Made by a program: the position numbers and the translations under genes. Below, in pieces: positions 11,102 through 20,178 of a stretch of DNA of 64,000 nucleotides. The stretch is from Paenibacillus pasadenensis DSM 19293 (GTDB lineage Bacteria; Bacillota; Bacilli; Paenibacillales; Paenibacillaceae). The stretch lies in NCBI RefSeq assembly GCF_000422485.1, contig NZ_KE383851.1, positions 204,992-268,991 on the forward strand. The letters are read 5' to 3'. How positions within the stretch are numbered: the stretch's first letter is position 1; the number at the start of each line of letters is the position of its first letter. Under the pieces are notes generated by a model, which worked only from the letters and a program-made list of their open reading frames with translations, had not been told where the DNA came from and made no database searches.

Positions 11102-12301
11102 ATGAAGATGAAAAAAACGTGGATGGCTTTGACGATGGCGGGATTGCTGATGGGGACGACGAGCGGAGGGACGTTGCTGTCGAAGATCGGGGCTGCTTCT
11201 GCCGCTTCTGAGGCTGCTTTCACTGACGTGAAGCCGTCGGCGTGGTACTACGCCTCGGTGGCCAAGCTCGCTGGAAAGGGGCTCGTCAACGGCTGCGGAG
11301 ACGGCCTGTTCTGCCCCGACCGGTCGATTACTCGCGCCGAGTTCATCAAGATGACCGATTCCGCGCTGGGGCTTCCGGTAGGCGAAGCGGCGGCGGGCCA
11401 AGCCTGGCATGTGCCGTACATTCAAGCGGCGGTCAGCGCCGGCGTCCACAAAACGAGCGACTTCAACGACAACTGGTCCCAGCCGATCAGCCGTCAGGAG
11501 ATGGCGCGGCTCGTCGTACGGGCCGTGGACGAGAAGCTGCGGCAGGCAAAAACAACCGATCCTCAGCTCGTCTATGAAGCGACGAAGCGCGGCATTCTGT
11601 CCGGCTTGTCCGGAGGCGAGCTGGGTCTGAAGGAAAGCTCGACGCGCGCACAGGCGACGGTCATCATCGACCGCATGCTGACGCTGCTTGCCGGCGGGAC
11701 GCTGCCGATGGACAAGCGGGCGGCGTCCTATGCCGAAGTGGCGTACACGGGAACAAACGTCGAGACGATGTGGGGCGGGAAGTTCCGGCAGTTGCCGTTC
11801 AAGGCTAACATTCGACCATATATAGATGGTGAGTTTAAGCAAATCATCATTATTGATATGGACGACAAAAACAGTCCTTATATGAATTGGGTACCAAAAT
11901 CTTCATTTGAACCAGTAAACAAGCTCGATCCAGCAGGCATCCATCGTCTTACCTACAAACCATGGAAAGACGAATACCTTGTCGCATTCAAGGTTAACGT
12001 CACGAACACAAAAACTGAAAAATTGAGCATGCCTTTCATGTCTATGATCAGTCTGCCCCATTTCATCTTTGCTTTACACATGCCTTACGGTAGCAAAGGA
12101 CCCCTTGGATCAAACTGGCACTTTGACATGAGAACGATCCATTCCCAGGAAATATGGGCACTTTATTCAATCAGTAAAGAGAAGGTTAAAGAAGCGTCAA
12201 CTTACAATAATGTTTTCTTTTATTTCGAATCTTTCGGAAATGATAAACATAAGATTCTGCTTAACGAAGAAGGCAGGATCTTCGGGGGCAAAATTCAATG
12301 A
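11102..12301 (+). CDS. Secreted protein with three SLH (surface-layer homology) domains
   Basis: The 399-residue product has a signal peptide (about 1-34) and three SLH repeats: AFTDVKPSAWYYASVAKL (about 38-85), WHVPYIQAAVSAG (about 100-145) and LVYEATKRGILSGL (about 155-195). SLH repeats bind pyruvylated secondary cell-wall polymer, so the protein should be displayed on the wall. The remaining 200 residues are unrecognised. The ATG at 11093 touches the GGAGG site, so 11102, 9 bases downstream of it, is chosen. Base composition drops sharply near 11800: the SLH part is GC-rich, the C-terminal part AT-rich. Its stop overlaps the start of the giant downstream gene (ATGA). Confidence 0.85.
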   Translation: MKMKKTWMALTMAGLLMGTTSGGTLLSKIGAASAASEAAFTDVKPSAWYYASVAKLAGKGLVNGCGDGLFCPDRSITRAEFIKMTDSALGLPVGEAAAGQAWHVPYIQAAVSAGVHKTSDFNDNWSQPISRQEMARLVVRAVDEKLRQAKTTDPQLVYEATKRGILSGLSGGELGLKESSTRAQATVIIDRMLTLLAGGTLPMDKRAASYAEVAYTGTNVETMWGGKFRQLPFKANIRPYIDGEFKQIIIIDMDDKNSPYMNWVPKSSFEPVNKLDPAGIHRLTYKPWKDEYLVAFKVNVTNTKTEKLSMPFMSMISLPHFIFALHMPYGSKGPLGSNWHFDMRTIHSQEIWALYSISKEKVKEASTYNNVFFYFESFGNDKHKILLNEEGRIFGGKIQ

Positions 12302-15300
12302 AATCAAAAATCAGTGTGATGTTACTCCTTGCGCTTCTAATGCCATTATTTGAGGTTTTCTCCTTCCCTCCAAACTCGATTGCCGAAGCAGCTGAAGCAA
12401 CCAACTGCAAATCTACTACAATAACCGGCAACGGGGGCGGGCTCCACAACTCAGACATAATTGAAGGGTTAAAAACCGCAACCGTTAAGAAGTCTGGATG
12501 CAAAGTAAAGTCCTGGTCTTTTGAAATTAACGGGAATCAAAAGGGCCAATTAGGAACCTACGATGAAGGTAGCGGCCAGATAGCATTACCGCCCGTAAAT
12601 GGCGTACCCGTCGAGCTCACCGGGCAAAGAGAATCAAGAATGTATTATGATATTTGGCGGAAGTCAGATGGCAAGGGTTGGACAATCCAGGTAGGAGACA
12701 CTCCGTCCTACACCTTTATAGCTGACTCATCGACTTATCAGAATGGGGTGTCTCAATATCCTGGAGCTATTCCTGAGAAAGACAGTTCAGGACAAACCAT
12801 CGATTCCAGACTGCGCTATACGGATGGCTCTGCTGCTGCGTGGTCGGATGAGCTGGGGGTGCCTGATTTTTACCGCAAAGACAAAAAAACTACCGATAGA
12901 GTTCCAACTGATAAGATTAAACTTTCTTCCGTAAAAGTCATTGAAGCCGAATCTTTAGGCTTTCACGAAGTTACCGCTAAAGGAAATGGAAAGCCAGGTT
13001 ACGGCTACGTAAAAGTCAAACTGCAATTAAATGCCACTAACAATATAAACGGAGTTCATTGGATAGCCCTCTCTGGCAGTTCAGGAAACGTCCAAGGTAG
13101 GCGCTATGAACCAATAAACACCGAAACAACTTGGGCAGCTCTTACCTACGAAATAAGTTATTCGGTAAACGTCATCTACGATCCAATTGACAATTCTAAA
13201 CCCGATTTAGTCGCAGACAACATCCGATCATCAGGAAAAATAGAAATCGGAAAACCGATGACCTTTACAGCCGACTATCATAACGACGGCGTCGACATCA
13301 ACAAAGCCTTCACGGTAAACGTAAAAGACGTCGGTACAGGGACGGTCTTGAAATCCGAATCCGTTCCCTCCATGAAGGCGGGGGCGAGCCGGTCGCTCAC
13401 GTTCAGCAGTACCTTCACGTCGAATGCGCCTAAAACGTTCCGGCTGACGGTCGATTCGGCCAACACGATCGACGAAGCCAGCGAAACGAACAACACGGTA
13501 GATGGAACATTCTCGCCGGGCGAAGCACCGACGCCTACACCCCCTCCTCCTAGCAAGGATTTTGGAGGGAACTTTGACGTCACGCCCCCGTCCATCGACT
13601 ATGGCGACAGCTTCACGCTTCGCCCGAAAGATCCGGAATTCGAGCAATGTAAATATCTGCGCCACATGTACACGTTCAAGCGCGGCTCCAGGGAAGGCGT
13701 GACGGGCTGGTTCCACAGTTGGTCCGACACGACGATCGAGCGTAAAGATTACCCAAGTGCCATCAGCACCGGGACGCATCAGGTCTACATGACCCTGATT
13801 ACCGACTGCGGACAGAAGGAAATCGGCCCCCGCCCGCTGGAAGTCAAAAACCCGCCGAACAACCGCCCGCCGTCCGGCAAAGCCGCCTTTGTTCGGCCCA
13901 GCAACCCGACGGTTCCCGTAACCTCCGTTGTTGAAGGCGAAACCATGTACCTAATCGTTCTGCATGATCCGTCCATCCCCTCCCCGTTTGATCCGGATGG
14001 CGATGAAGTGACTTTTGATGGATTTGATTTTGCAAACGGGAATAGCGCATGGATAAAGAGCCTGAAAGGAAGATATCCGGAAGGCAGCTGGGGCATGTAC
14101 GAAATTCGCATGGACACTCCTGGTGTCCACACCGTGAAAGGCACGCTCCGCGATCCGTTTGGAGCGACCGGTGAGGTTTCGGCTTTCATCAACGTCCAGT
14201 CTAAAGGCCCTATTCCCATCATCAAGTGCCCGGACGAAGTCATCGAGAACCATTACATACCAGACGCCTTGTTCGACTCCAGCAAAAGCTACAGCCCCGT
14301 CTTCGCTGCGATCGATCACAGTCAAGATGAATGGATCGGAAGGCAGTCTTCCTATGTAAACGGAACGCAACAAAACATCACGGTCGAGGTCCAGCTGAAC
14401 GTCTACGACGTTGAGGGGAGAAAATCAGAGCAGCCGGCCAGATGCACGATCATCGTCAAGCCCGACCTGCCTCCGATCGCCAAGCTCGACGTGCCGAAGC
14501 TAGGGATACGGAACGAACCGAACGTCATTTTGAACAAGTCGTTCAGTCCGGACGGCGACCAGATCGTCTCCGCCATCTACCGCTTCAAGTACGACGCGTT
14601 GAACAACGGCTTTCAGGACGATGCCTGGCAGACGATTGTCGGATCGAAGGAAAAGGTATCCTTCACGGCCCCTAAAGTCGGCAAGTACCTGTTCTGGACC
14701 GAAGTCACCGACGACTTCAACTTGAAGGACAATACGGATGACGAACCGATCGAAAGCTACACGCTGAACATCGTCAACAACGCGCCGGAAGTCTCCTTCG
14801 ACTTGAAGGGCAAAAACCCGCAGCCGGATCTCGATGCGAGCACGACGATCCGTCCGGAGAAAATGATTACGTGGCCCGTCTATGTAACGAATACGAACGA
14901 AACGGTATTTGATCGGTCGCGGCTATGGAGCGTCGACGGAGGAAGCCTCATCGGCGGAGACGCCAAAAACTTCGGAGATGCCCAAAACAACACCTATTCC
15001 TTCATGCGCTATGGCGGCGAAGTGGAACTGATTAACGGCACGAAGCCAAACAACGGCTTTGGCGCCAACGCCCTTTCCCCTTGGCGAGCGTTGACGAATA
15101 CGGCCTATTTCAACGATTACTTAGCGGATGAGAACGGGCGGCAAATCGAGGCGTACAGCATCTCGTACACGCAGTACAATGAAATTCCGAAAGTTCGGTC
15201 CAACAAGAAACATGTCATCTTCAGCATTTCTAATTATTCAAACTACCAAGGTAAGATGAAGATCTACGGATTGAATCCTAAGAAACTCTCGCCTCTTGTC

Positions 15301-18300
15301 CAAGGCAATAATCCTTATGACTGGAAAGCCAAGAAATGGAGCAAAGGAAGTCCGTATGATTATGTCATCAACCTGGGTCCATTTTCACGAAAAATGACAT
15401 GGGAGCTCTCCGGTCCATACTTGTACGTCGTTCTTTCCTCTGTTGACGATGTCATCATTCGGCGTTACGATGCCGCAAACGGAACCCTTCTTCAAGAAAC
15501 GACCGTGCCATCCAATATGAACCGGTTCACGGACAAAGTGAACTGGAACTTCAAGGATTGGGTCATTCACTCCACGACTTCTGGAAACGGCGTTGTCTTG
15601 AAAATGGAGAGAGATTTCAGCTCTGGCGGCAAAGACAACTACCAGGTCGGGAGCGCGTACGCGCACTTTGTTTCGGTCAGCCCCAACATGACCCTTACAA
15701 CGCTGGGTTCCATTCAACGGCAAATGAACCGACCGACCCCTTGGGATCTTGCCGATTATCCATACCGGGCCGCGCCGGAGATGTACCTGGATCCCGAAGG
15801 AAACACCTACACCCTAGAAGGCTATGGGTATAAGCAAAACGAGTATCGGGACATGACCCTATTCTTCGATTTGACGATCAACAAATACGACAAGAACATG
15901 AATCTCATCTGGAGCCGATACTTATCTGAGCCAGACCAGCAGATGGCGCTGAACTCCAATTCAATCGGCATGTTCGCAGGGGCGGGCGGCTATTACGGCT
16001 ACAACCCGATGTGGATGAACACATTCGCAAACGAGCTTTATGTCGATGTTTATTTCATGGGAAGCGAGCCTTACCTCCCGACGCGAATAACAAAGGTCTT
16101 CAACATGAAGTCAGGTGCTACACTCCAGAATTTATCCAACTGGAATAACGCGACCTTCAACTGGGACGGATCTTCTCAGGGGACAGACTTCTCTACTCGG
16201 ACAGCCGATGGATACATCACGAACTCTACGCCGTACAATCAAGGAAACTGCACAGCCGACGGCCAAGTCTACAATCCGAGCGGTTCCTTGGTGATAAGCT
16301 ATCGCGGCTGTACCTTCTTCCGCGAATACGTCGGGGATGGATCACTCTTCGCGTTGAAGCGAATCCCGAGAGAAAACTCCGAGCCGAATGCCATGATCTG
16401 GTTTACCTCTGGCGCTCCATCGACAACGCCGCTCGTCAAGCAGACGTTCACGAACGGCCAGTTCGTCTCGGACGTCTCGCTGAGCGACGCGGAAATGAAG
16501 TACAGCCAGCGCATGCTCGACGTTGATGTAGACCAAGAAGCGATGGGCTTCAGCTTCCGCATGCAAGACCCGCGAAACCGCTATGCCGTGGAGTCGAATG
16601 GCCACTCGCTGGATCTTGTGAAATACGTGAATGGCAGCCGGACCGTGCTGCAGGCCGGCAGCTATCCGTTCGAATCGGACGTGAGCTATGGCTTCAAAGT
16701 GAAGACCGTCGGCAGCAAGATCGAGGTTTTCCTGAACAACATCCCGATCCTGTCGGCGACGGATGGCCAATTCCTCGAAGGCAAGTTCGGCTACTTCGCG
16801 AACAAGGCGTATGTCAGGTTCAGCGCCTTGACGTACAAGGCCGTCGACAGCAAAGTCGAATGGTCGGCCGACTACGCCATTTGGGATGAAGGAACGGCCA
16901 AGGCGGAAGTCCAGTACGACAGCATCCAGTTCCTCGATCCGGAGAACGATCCGAAGGCCGGCTCGTACCGCTGGAGCTTCGAGCACACGCCGCGTTTCCT
17001 CAACAATCAGGGCCTTTCGGCGCTGCACGGAAAAACGTTCGAGAGCGAGCAGCTCGCCTTCGACAAAGTCGGGGATTACCTCGTGCAGCTGCGAGCCCAG
17101 GACGATCCGCATCCGGACTACCGGTATCCGGACAATCGATTCAGTGAATACCGCAAGGAGAGCAATCCGTTCGTAAAGAAAGTAACGGTTCATCGCCGCC
17201 CGGTATCGCAGTATACGGTGACGCTATCCGGAGACGGAAAAGTCATCTGGACCGACAGCAGCTACGATCCGGATCGTTACGAAAGCCCGAGCAACTATTC
17301 GACCGAAGCAACCGGCATTGAATATCGGTTGACGCGAGGCATTCTGGAGAAGAAGTTCTACTACACGACGCCTTCGGGGGACACCTTCTACGAAAAGCTC
17401 GTGACGCCGCAAGAAAAAGGCATGTACGAAATTGGGATGGCCGTAAAGGATGAGTACGGCGCATGGTCGGCCTACACCGTCAAGACGCTCCATGTCACGG
17501 TGACGGGCGCGAACAATACGCCGCCAGTGCCTGGCTTCAACCAAAGCCATGTGAACACGTATCGAGGCGTGACGATCACGTTCGACTCCACCGCATGGGA
17601 CAAAGAGGACGGCGGCCGCGAGAACCTGCCGCATACGTGGTACTTGAGGAATCGGACGACGAACGGAGCCGAGACGATCGCAAGCGGCAGCCGGACGAGC
17701 TGGCAAAAGAGCTTTAGCACGATCGGCACCTTTGAAATCCGCCAGCGCGTCGAAGACTCGCTCGGTGCCGAAGCGCAAATCACCAAGACCGTGACGATTC
17801 ACAACCAGATCCCGTCCGCTCAAATCACCGTGCCGGCGAGCTCCGATCCGAATCAGCCGACCAAACTGATCGAATTCAGGCCGCTTTTCCAGTGGAGCTA
17901 CTGGGATGCAGACAGCGATGAACAGAGCCGGTATCAACTGAGGATTTATCGCTACGGCGGCGAATTGCTCCGGGATACGGACATTCGGCCGGGCAAGGAC
18001 CGCAGCTGGCGCCCTACGACCGACCTTCCGGAGAAGGTCAACCTGTACGTGCAGGTCCGCGCCTACGACGGCTTCGATTGGAGCGCCTGGAGTGCGCCGA
18101 AGTATTTCTATCTCGAGACGAATCGCCCGCCAGTGGCCGATTTCGACTGGACGCCGAGGCCGGTCTACGAAGGCGACCCGATCCAACTGCTCGACCGCTC
18201 GTCCGATCCGGACGGAGACGCGCTTACGGCGAAATGGACCGTGCTCGACCCGTCGGGCCGAACGAGCGTGCATGCGGCTCCGCCGCTCCTTGAACGGTCC

Positions 18301-18786
18301 TTGCCCGGCACCTATCAGGTGACGCTGACGGTCAGCGACGGCAAGGCGGAAGCGACGGCGGCGAAGCCGATCTCGGTCGTGCCGCTTGGACTGAGCGCCG
18401 ATGTCGGCCATACGGCGGACTGGAAGGAAATCCATGACCGGCTCGGCCACGAGACGGCGCAGCATCCGAAGGAGTTTTATGCCGGAGAGAAGCTGATCGT
18501 GCAAGGCTATCCGGTCCCGGCTCCGGTGCTGCAGGTGACGGCGAGCTTGACGGCCGGAGGCGGGCTGGACGCACGCACCATCCTGAAGCCGGTGACGGCC
18601 GATCGCCATTATGCGGGCGAGCTGCATGACGAGCGGTGGGCGCATTTGACGGATGGACTGTCCAAGGGCGACTATACGATCCGCTTCGAGGTGGTGTACC
18701 GCAACGGCACGCGCAAGACGGCGGACGTGCCGATCCGCATCATCGGCTCGGCGCTCGGCGCCGCGGGTGTGCACCGCAAGCAATAA
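12298..18786 (+). CDS. Giant secreted multi-domain adhesin-like protein (CARDB, PKD/Ig-like modules)
   Basis: The 2162-residue protein has a signal peptide (about 1-32). A CARDB-type domain lies around 300-402 (KPDLVADNIRSSGKIEIG, LTVDSANTIDEASETNNT), followed by a TPTPPPP linker (about 412). The long middle part (about 850-1500) contains many WSR, YDK and asparagine/aromatic-rich strands and a concanavalin-like stretch near 1450-1530 (VSYGFKVKTVGSKIEVFLNN). PKD/Ig-like modules follow towards the C-terminus (DPENDPKAGSYRW, PPVADFDWTPRP, SSDPDGDALTAKW). No LPxTG or SLH anchor is visible, so it may be held by the coupled SLH partner (4-base overlap). The first 320 codons share the AT-rich composition of the preceding gene end; the rest is GC-rich. 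An adhesive or structural role is inferred; no catalytic motif was recognised. Confidence 0.75.
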   Translation: MKSKISVMLLLALLMPLFEVFSFPPNSIAEAAEATNCKSTTITGNGGGLHNSDIIEGLKTATVKKSGCKVKSWSFEINGNQKGQLGTYDEGSGQIALPPVNGVPVELTGQRESRMYYDIWRKSDGKGWTIQVGDTPSYTFIADSSTYQNGVSQYPGAIPEKDSSGQTIDSRLRYTDGSAAAWSDELGVPDFYRKDKKTTDRVPTDKIKLSSVKVIEAESLGFHEVTAKGNGKPGYGYVKVKLQLNATNNINGVHWIALSGSSGNVQGRRYEPINTETTWAALTYEISYSVNVIYDPIDNSKPDLVADNIRSSGKIEIGKPMTFTADYHNDGVDINKAFTVNVKDVGTGTVLKSESVPSMKAGASRSLTFSSTFTSNAPKTFRLTVDSANTIDEASETNNTVDGTFSPGEAPTPTPPPPSKDFGGNFDVTPPSIDYGDSFTLRPKDPEFEQCKYLRHMYTFKRGSREGVTGWFHSWSDTTIERKDYPSAISTGTHQVYMTLITDCGQKEIGPRPLEVKNPPNNRPPSGKAAFVRPSNPTVPVTSVVEGETMYLIVLHDPSIPSPFDPDGDEVTFDGFDFANGNSAWIKSLKGRYPEGSWGMYEIRMDTPGVHTVKGTLRDPFGATGEVSAFINVQSKGPIPIIKCPDEVIENHYIPDALFDSSKSYSPVFAAIDHSQDEWIGRQSSYVNGTQQNITVEVQLNVYDVEGRKSEQPARCTIIVKPDLPPIAKLDVPKLGIRNEPNVILNKSFSPDGDQIVSAIYRFKYDALNNGFQDDAWQTIVGSKEKVSFTAPKVGKYLFWTEVTDDFNLKDNTDDEPIESYTLNIVNNAPEVSFDLKGKNPQPDLDASTTIRPEKMITWPVYVTNTNETVFDRSRLWSVDGGSLIGGDAKNFGDAQNNTYSFMRYGGEVELINGTKPNNGFGANALSPWRALTNTAYFNDYLADENGRQIEAYSISYTQYNEIPKVRSNKKHVIFSISNYSNYQGKMKIYGLNPKKLSPLVQGNNPYDWKAKKWSKGSPYDYVINLGPFSRKMTWELSGPYLYVVLSSVDDVIIRRYDAANGTLLQETTVPSNMNRFTDKVNWNFKDWVIHSTTSGNGVVLKMERDFSSGGKDNYQVGSAYAHFVSVSPNMTLTTLGSIQRQMNRPTPWDLADYPYRAAPEMYLDPEGNTYTLEGYGYKQNEYRDMTLFFDLTINKYDKNMNLIWSRYLSEPDQQMALNSNSIGMFAGAGGYYGYNPMWMNTFANELYVDVYFMGSEPYLPTRITKVFNMKSGATLQNLSNWNNATFNWDGSSQGTDFSTRTADGYITNSTPYNQGNCTADGQVYNPSGSLVISYRGCTFFREYVGDGSLFALKRIPRENSEPNAMIWFTSGAPSTTPLVKQTFTNGQFVSDVSLSDAEMKYSQRMLDVDVDQEAMGFSFRMQDPRNRYAVESNGHSLDLVKYVNGSRTVLQAGSYPFESDVSYGFKVKTVGSKIEVFLNNIPILSATDGQFLEGKFGYFANKAYVRFSALTYKAVDSKVEWSADYAIWDEGTAKAEVQYDSIQFLDPENDPKAGSYRWSFEHTPRFLNNQGLSALHGKTFESEQLAFDKVGDYLVQLRAQDDPHPDYRYPDNRFSEYRKESNPFVKKVTVHRRPVSQYTVTLSGDGKVIWTDSSYDPDRYESPSNYSTEATGIEYRLTRGILEKKFYYTTPSGDTFYEKLVTPQEKGMYEIGMAVKDEYGAWSAYTVKTLHVTVTGANNTPPVPGFNQSHVNTYRGVTITFDSTAWDKEDGGRENLPHTWYLRNRTTNGAETIASGSRTSWQKSFSTIGTFEIRQRVEDSLGAEAQITKTVTIHNQIPSAQITVPASSDPNQPTKLIEFRPLFQWSYWDADSDEQSRYQLRIYRYGGELLRDTDIRPGKDRSWRPTTDLPEKVNLYVQVRAYDGFDWSAWSAPKYFYLETNRPPVADFDWTPRPVYEGDPIQLLDRSSDPDGDALTAKWTVLDPSGRTSVHAAPPLLERSLPGTYQVTLTVSDGKAEATAAKPISVVPLGLSADVGHTADWKEIHDRLGHETAQHPKEFYAGEKLIVQGYPVPAPVLQVTASLTAGGGLDARTILKPVTADRHYAGELHDERWAHLTDGLSKGDYTIRFEVVYRNGTRKTADVPIRIIGSALGAAGVHRKQ

Positions 18787-18866
18787 CGGCGTCAAACTGG
18801 ACTCGCCGCAGCGGACCTGGATCAGCGGAGGAGCTTGGCGTCGAACGACCGGACCGTCGAAAAAAC

Positions 18867-18926
18867 CTGGCCGCATCCGTGAAAAAAGCCTGGCCGCATC
18901 CGTGCATGCACGGATGCGGCCAGGCT
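18867..18926 (-). terminator. Terminator with a 40-base perfect palindrome and a duplicated arm
   Basis: The 20-base arm AGCCTGGCCGCATCCGTGCA at 18887 is followed at once by its exact complement, ending at 18926. On the minus strand a T-run follows, making a strong terminator for the comJ-like gene. A second copy of the arm core (CCTGGCCGCATCCGTG) lies at 18867-18882 with its own T-run on the minus strand, so alternative pairing is possible. Confidence 0.8.
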
Positions 18927-18931
18927 CATGT

Positions 18932-19417
18932 TCAAACGGCCGCCTCCGCGGCCAGGACCAGCTCGGCAGGCGGGTCGAGCTCCTCGTCCTGCCGGACGAT
19001 GCGAGCCGCCGGCGACTCCGCCGGGGCGAAGGCGAGCCGATAGCGGCCGGGGCCATCGCCGTCGCCCGCCGGCTCGAACGCTTCGAACTGAAGCTCGTAC
19101 AAGCCGGCGGGCAGCTCGGCTGCCAGCGTTTCCGACAGGATGCTGCTGACCGCGATGCCGCTGCCGTCCGCGCGGAACGGCACGACGATGACGCGGACCG
19201 CGTCGGCTGCCGGCTCGGGCAGCCTCTCGTCAAGCTCCAGCTCGACGAGGCTGCGGACATCGCCGAGCGTGCCGAACGAGACGCTGCCCTCGCGCCAGGC
19301 AAAGCCTTGGCCGACATGCTCGTCCGTCCAGTCGGAATAAGGATGCTCCTCGCTGCGGTTGTACGCCGCGAGCTGAGAGTAGGATACGAGCAGCTCGGTC
19401 GTGCCCAATCGGGTCAT
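18932..19417 (-). CDS. comJ: ComJ/Nin-type inhibitor of DNA-entry nuclease
   Basis: The 161-residue acidic protein, without signal peptide, resembles the competence protein ComJ (Nin) family: SYSQLAAYNRSEEHPYSDWT, GFAWREGSVSFGTL, and alternating hydrophobic strands through the C-terminus. In Bacillus subtilis, Nin binds and inhibits the NucA nuclease. Here the gene lies 87 bases downstream of a NucA-like gene on the same strand, which supports the call. ATG at 19417 follows AAAAGGAGAGA with about 9 bases spacing; a TTG seven codons upstream lies within that site. A 14-base palindrome (TTCAACCGGTTGAA, 19434-19447) sits just before the ribosome site and could affect translation or bind a regulator. 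Confidence 0.75.
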   Translation of the reverse strand: MTRLGTTELLVSYSQLAAYNRSEEHPYSDWTDEHVGQGFAWREGSVSFGTLGDVRSLVELELDERLPEPAADAVRVIVVPFRADGSGIAVSSILSETLAAELPAGLYELQFEAFEPAGDGDGPGRYRLAFAPAESPAARIVRQDEELDPPAELVLAAEAAV

Positions 19418-19504
19418 GCGGCATCTCTCCTTTTTCAACCGGTTGAATGCGCCGGAATCGGGTAGCTTCAGTATAGCCGATCCGCCGGACGCGGAGAAGG
19501 CTCG

Positions 19505-19936
19505 TCAGCTGCCGTAGGACATGACAAACTTGATCCGCTTGCCGTTCGCGTACGAGGAAAGCTGGTTGCCGACCCATGCCCCTGCGCCGCGGTTGTCGGA
19601 GGACGGCACGTAGCGCACGTCCGCGCCTGCACCGCCTTCGTCGCACATCGCCATCGGCCATTCGTCGCGGTCGTAGCCGCTTTTGGTCGGGATGCCCTTG
19701 AGCGACTCCTTGCGGTTCGCGTCCGCGCCGGCCCGATCGATCGTGCAGATCGCCGAATGCCCGTCCGCGATCGCGTCGCGGATATGATCGCCGGTCAGCG
19801 GGTAGCGGTCGAACGGAAAATAAATGACGGCGTCATAGCCGGCTGCCGCCTCGGTCCGGACGGAAGCGCCCGGAAACAGCGCCGCCATAAAGGCGAGCAT
19901 CGCGACAAGTCCCCAGCCAAGCTTGCGTTTCCACAT
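19505..19936 (-). CDS. nucA: Secreted NucA/NucB-type deoxyribonuclease
   Basis: The 143-residue precursor has a signal peptide (about 1-32) and a NucA/NucB domain: [37 protein letters not shown], the conserved [12 protein letters not shown] (about 88-98) with acidic catalytic candidates, and [15 protein letters not shown] (about 112-126). The family cuts DNA at the cell surface in competence or during sporulation. ATG at 19936 follows GGGAGGG with 6-7 bases spacing, and upstream in-frame codons lack signal-peptide character. It is paired with the ComJ-type inhibitor. No ComK box was confidently recognised upstream, so whether this is a competence locus or a competition locus is open. Confidence 0.9.
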   Translation of the reverse strand: MWKRKLGWGLVAMLAFMAALFPGASVRTEAAAGYDAVIYFPFDRYPLTGDHIRDAIADGHSAICTIDRAGADANRKESLKGIPTKSGYDRDEWPMAMCDEGGAGADVRYVPSSDNRGAGAWVGNQLSSYANGKRIKFVMSYGS

Positions 19937-20178
19937 AAAAATCCCTCCCAGTCGAATTGGAATCATCCGCGGCGGCTGAGGACTGAACATCGGTTTAACC
20001 GCGCCTGAACGTTCGCTCAAGAGTATAGAGGGCAAAGGCCGGATTGTACATTTAACATTGTGTAAAAACCGCCGCTGTCCGTGCCTATGACTTTAGGCCC
20101 ATCCCTGCTGGCGGCGCGCTGCCGTATAATCGGAGCGAAAGGAATCGGGCTTTTTGGCCAGCAATGGAGGACGCTAGC

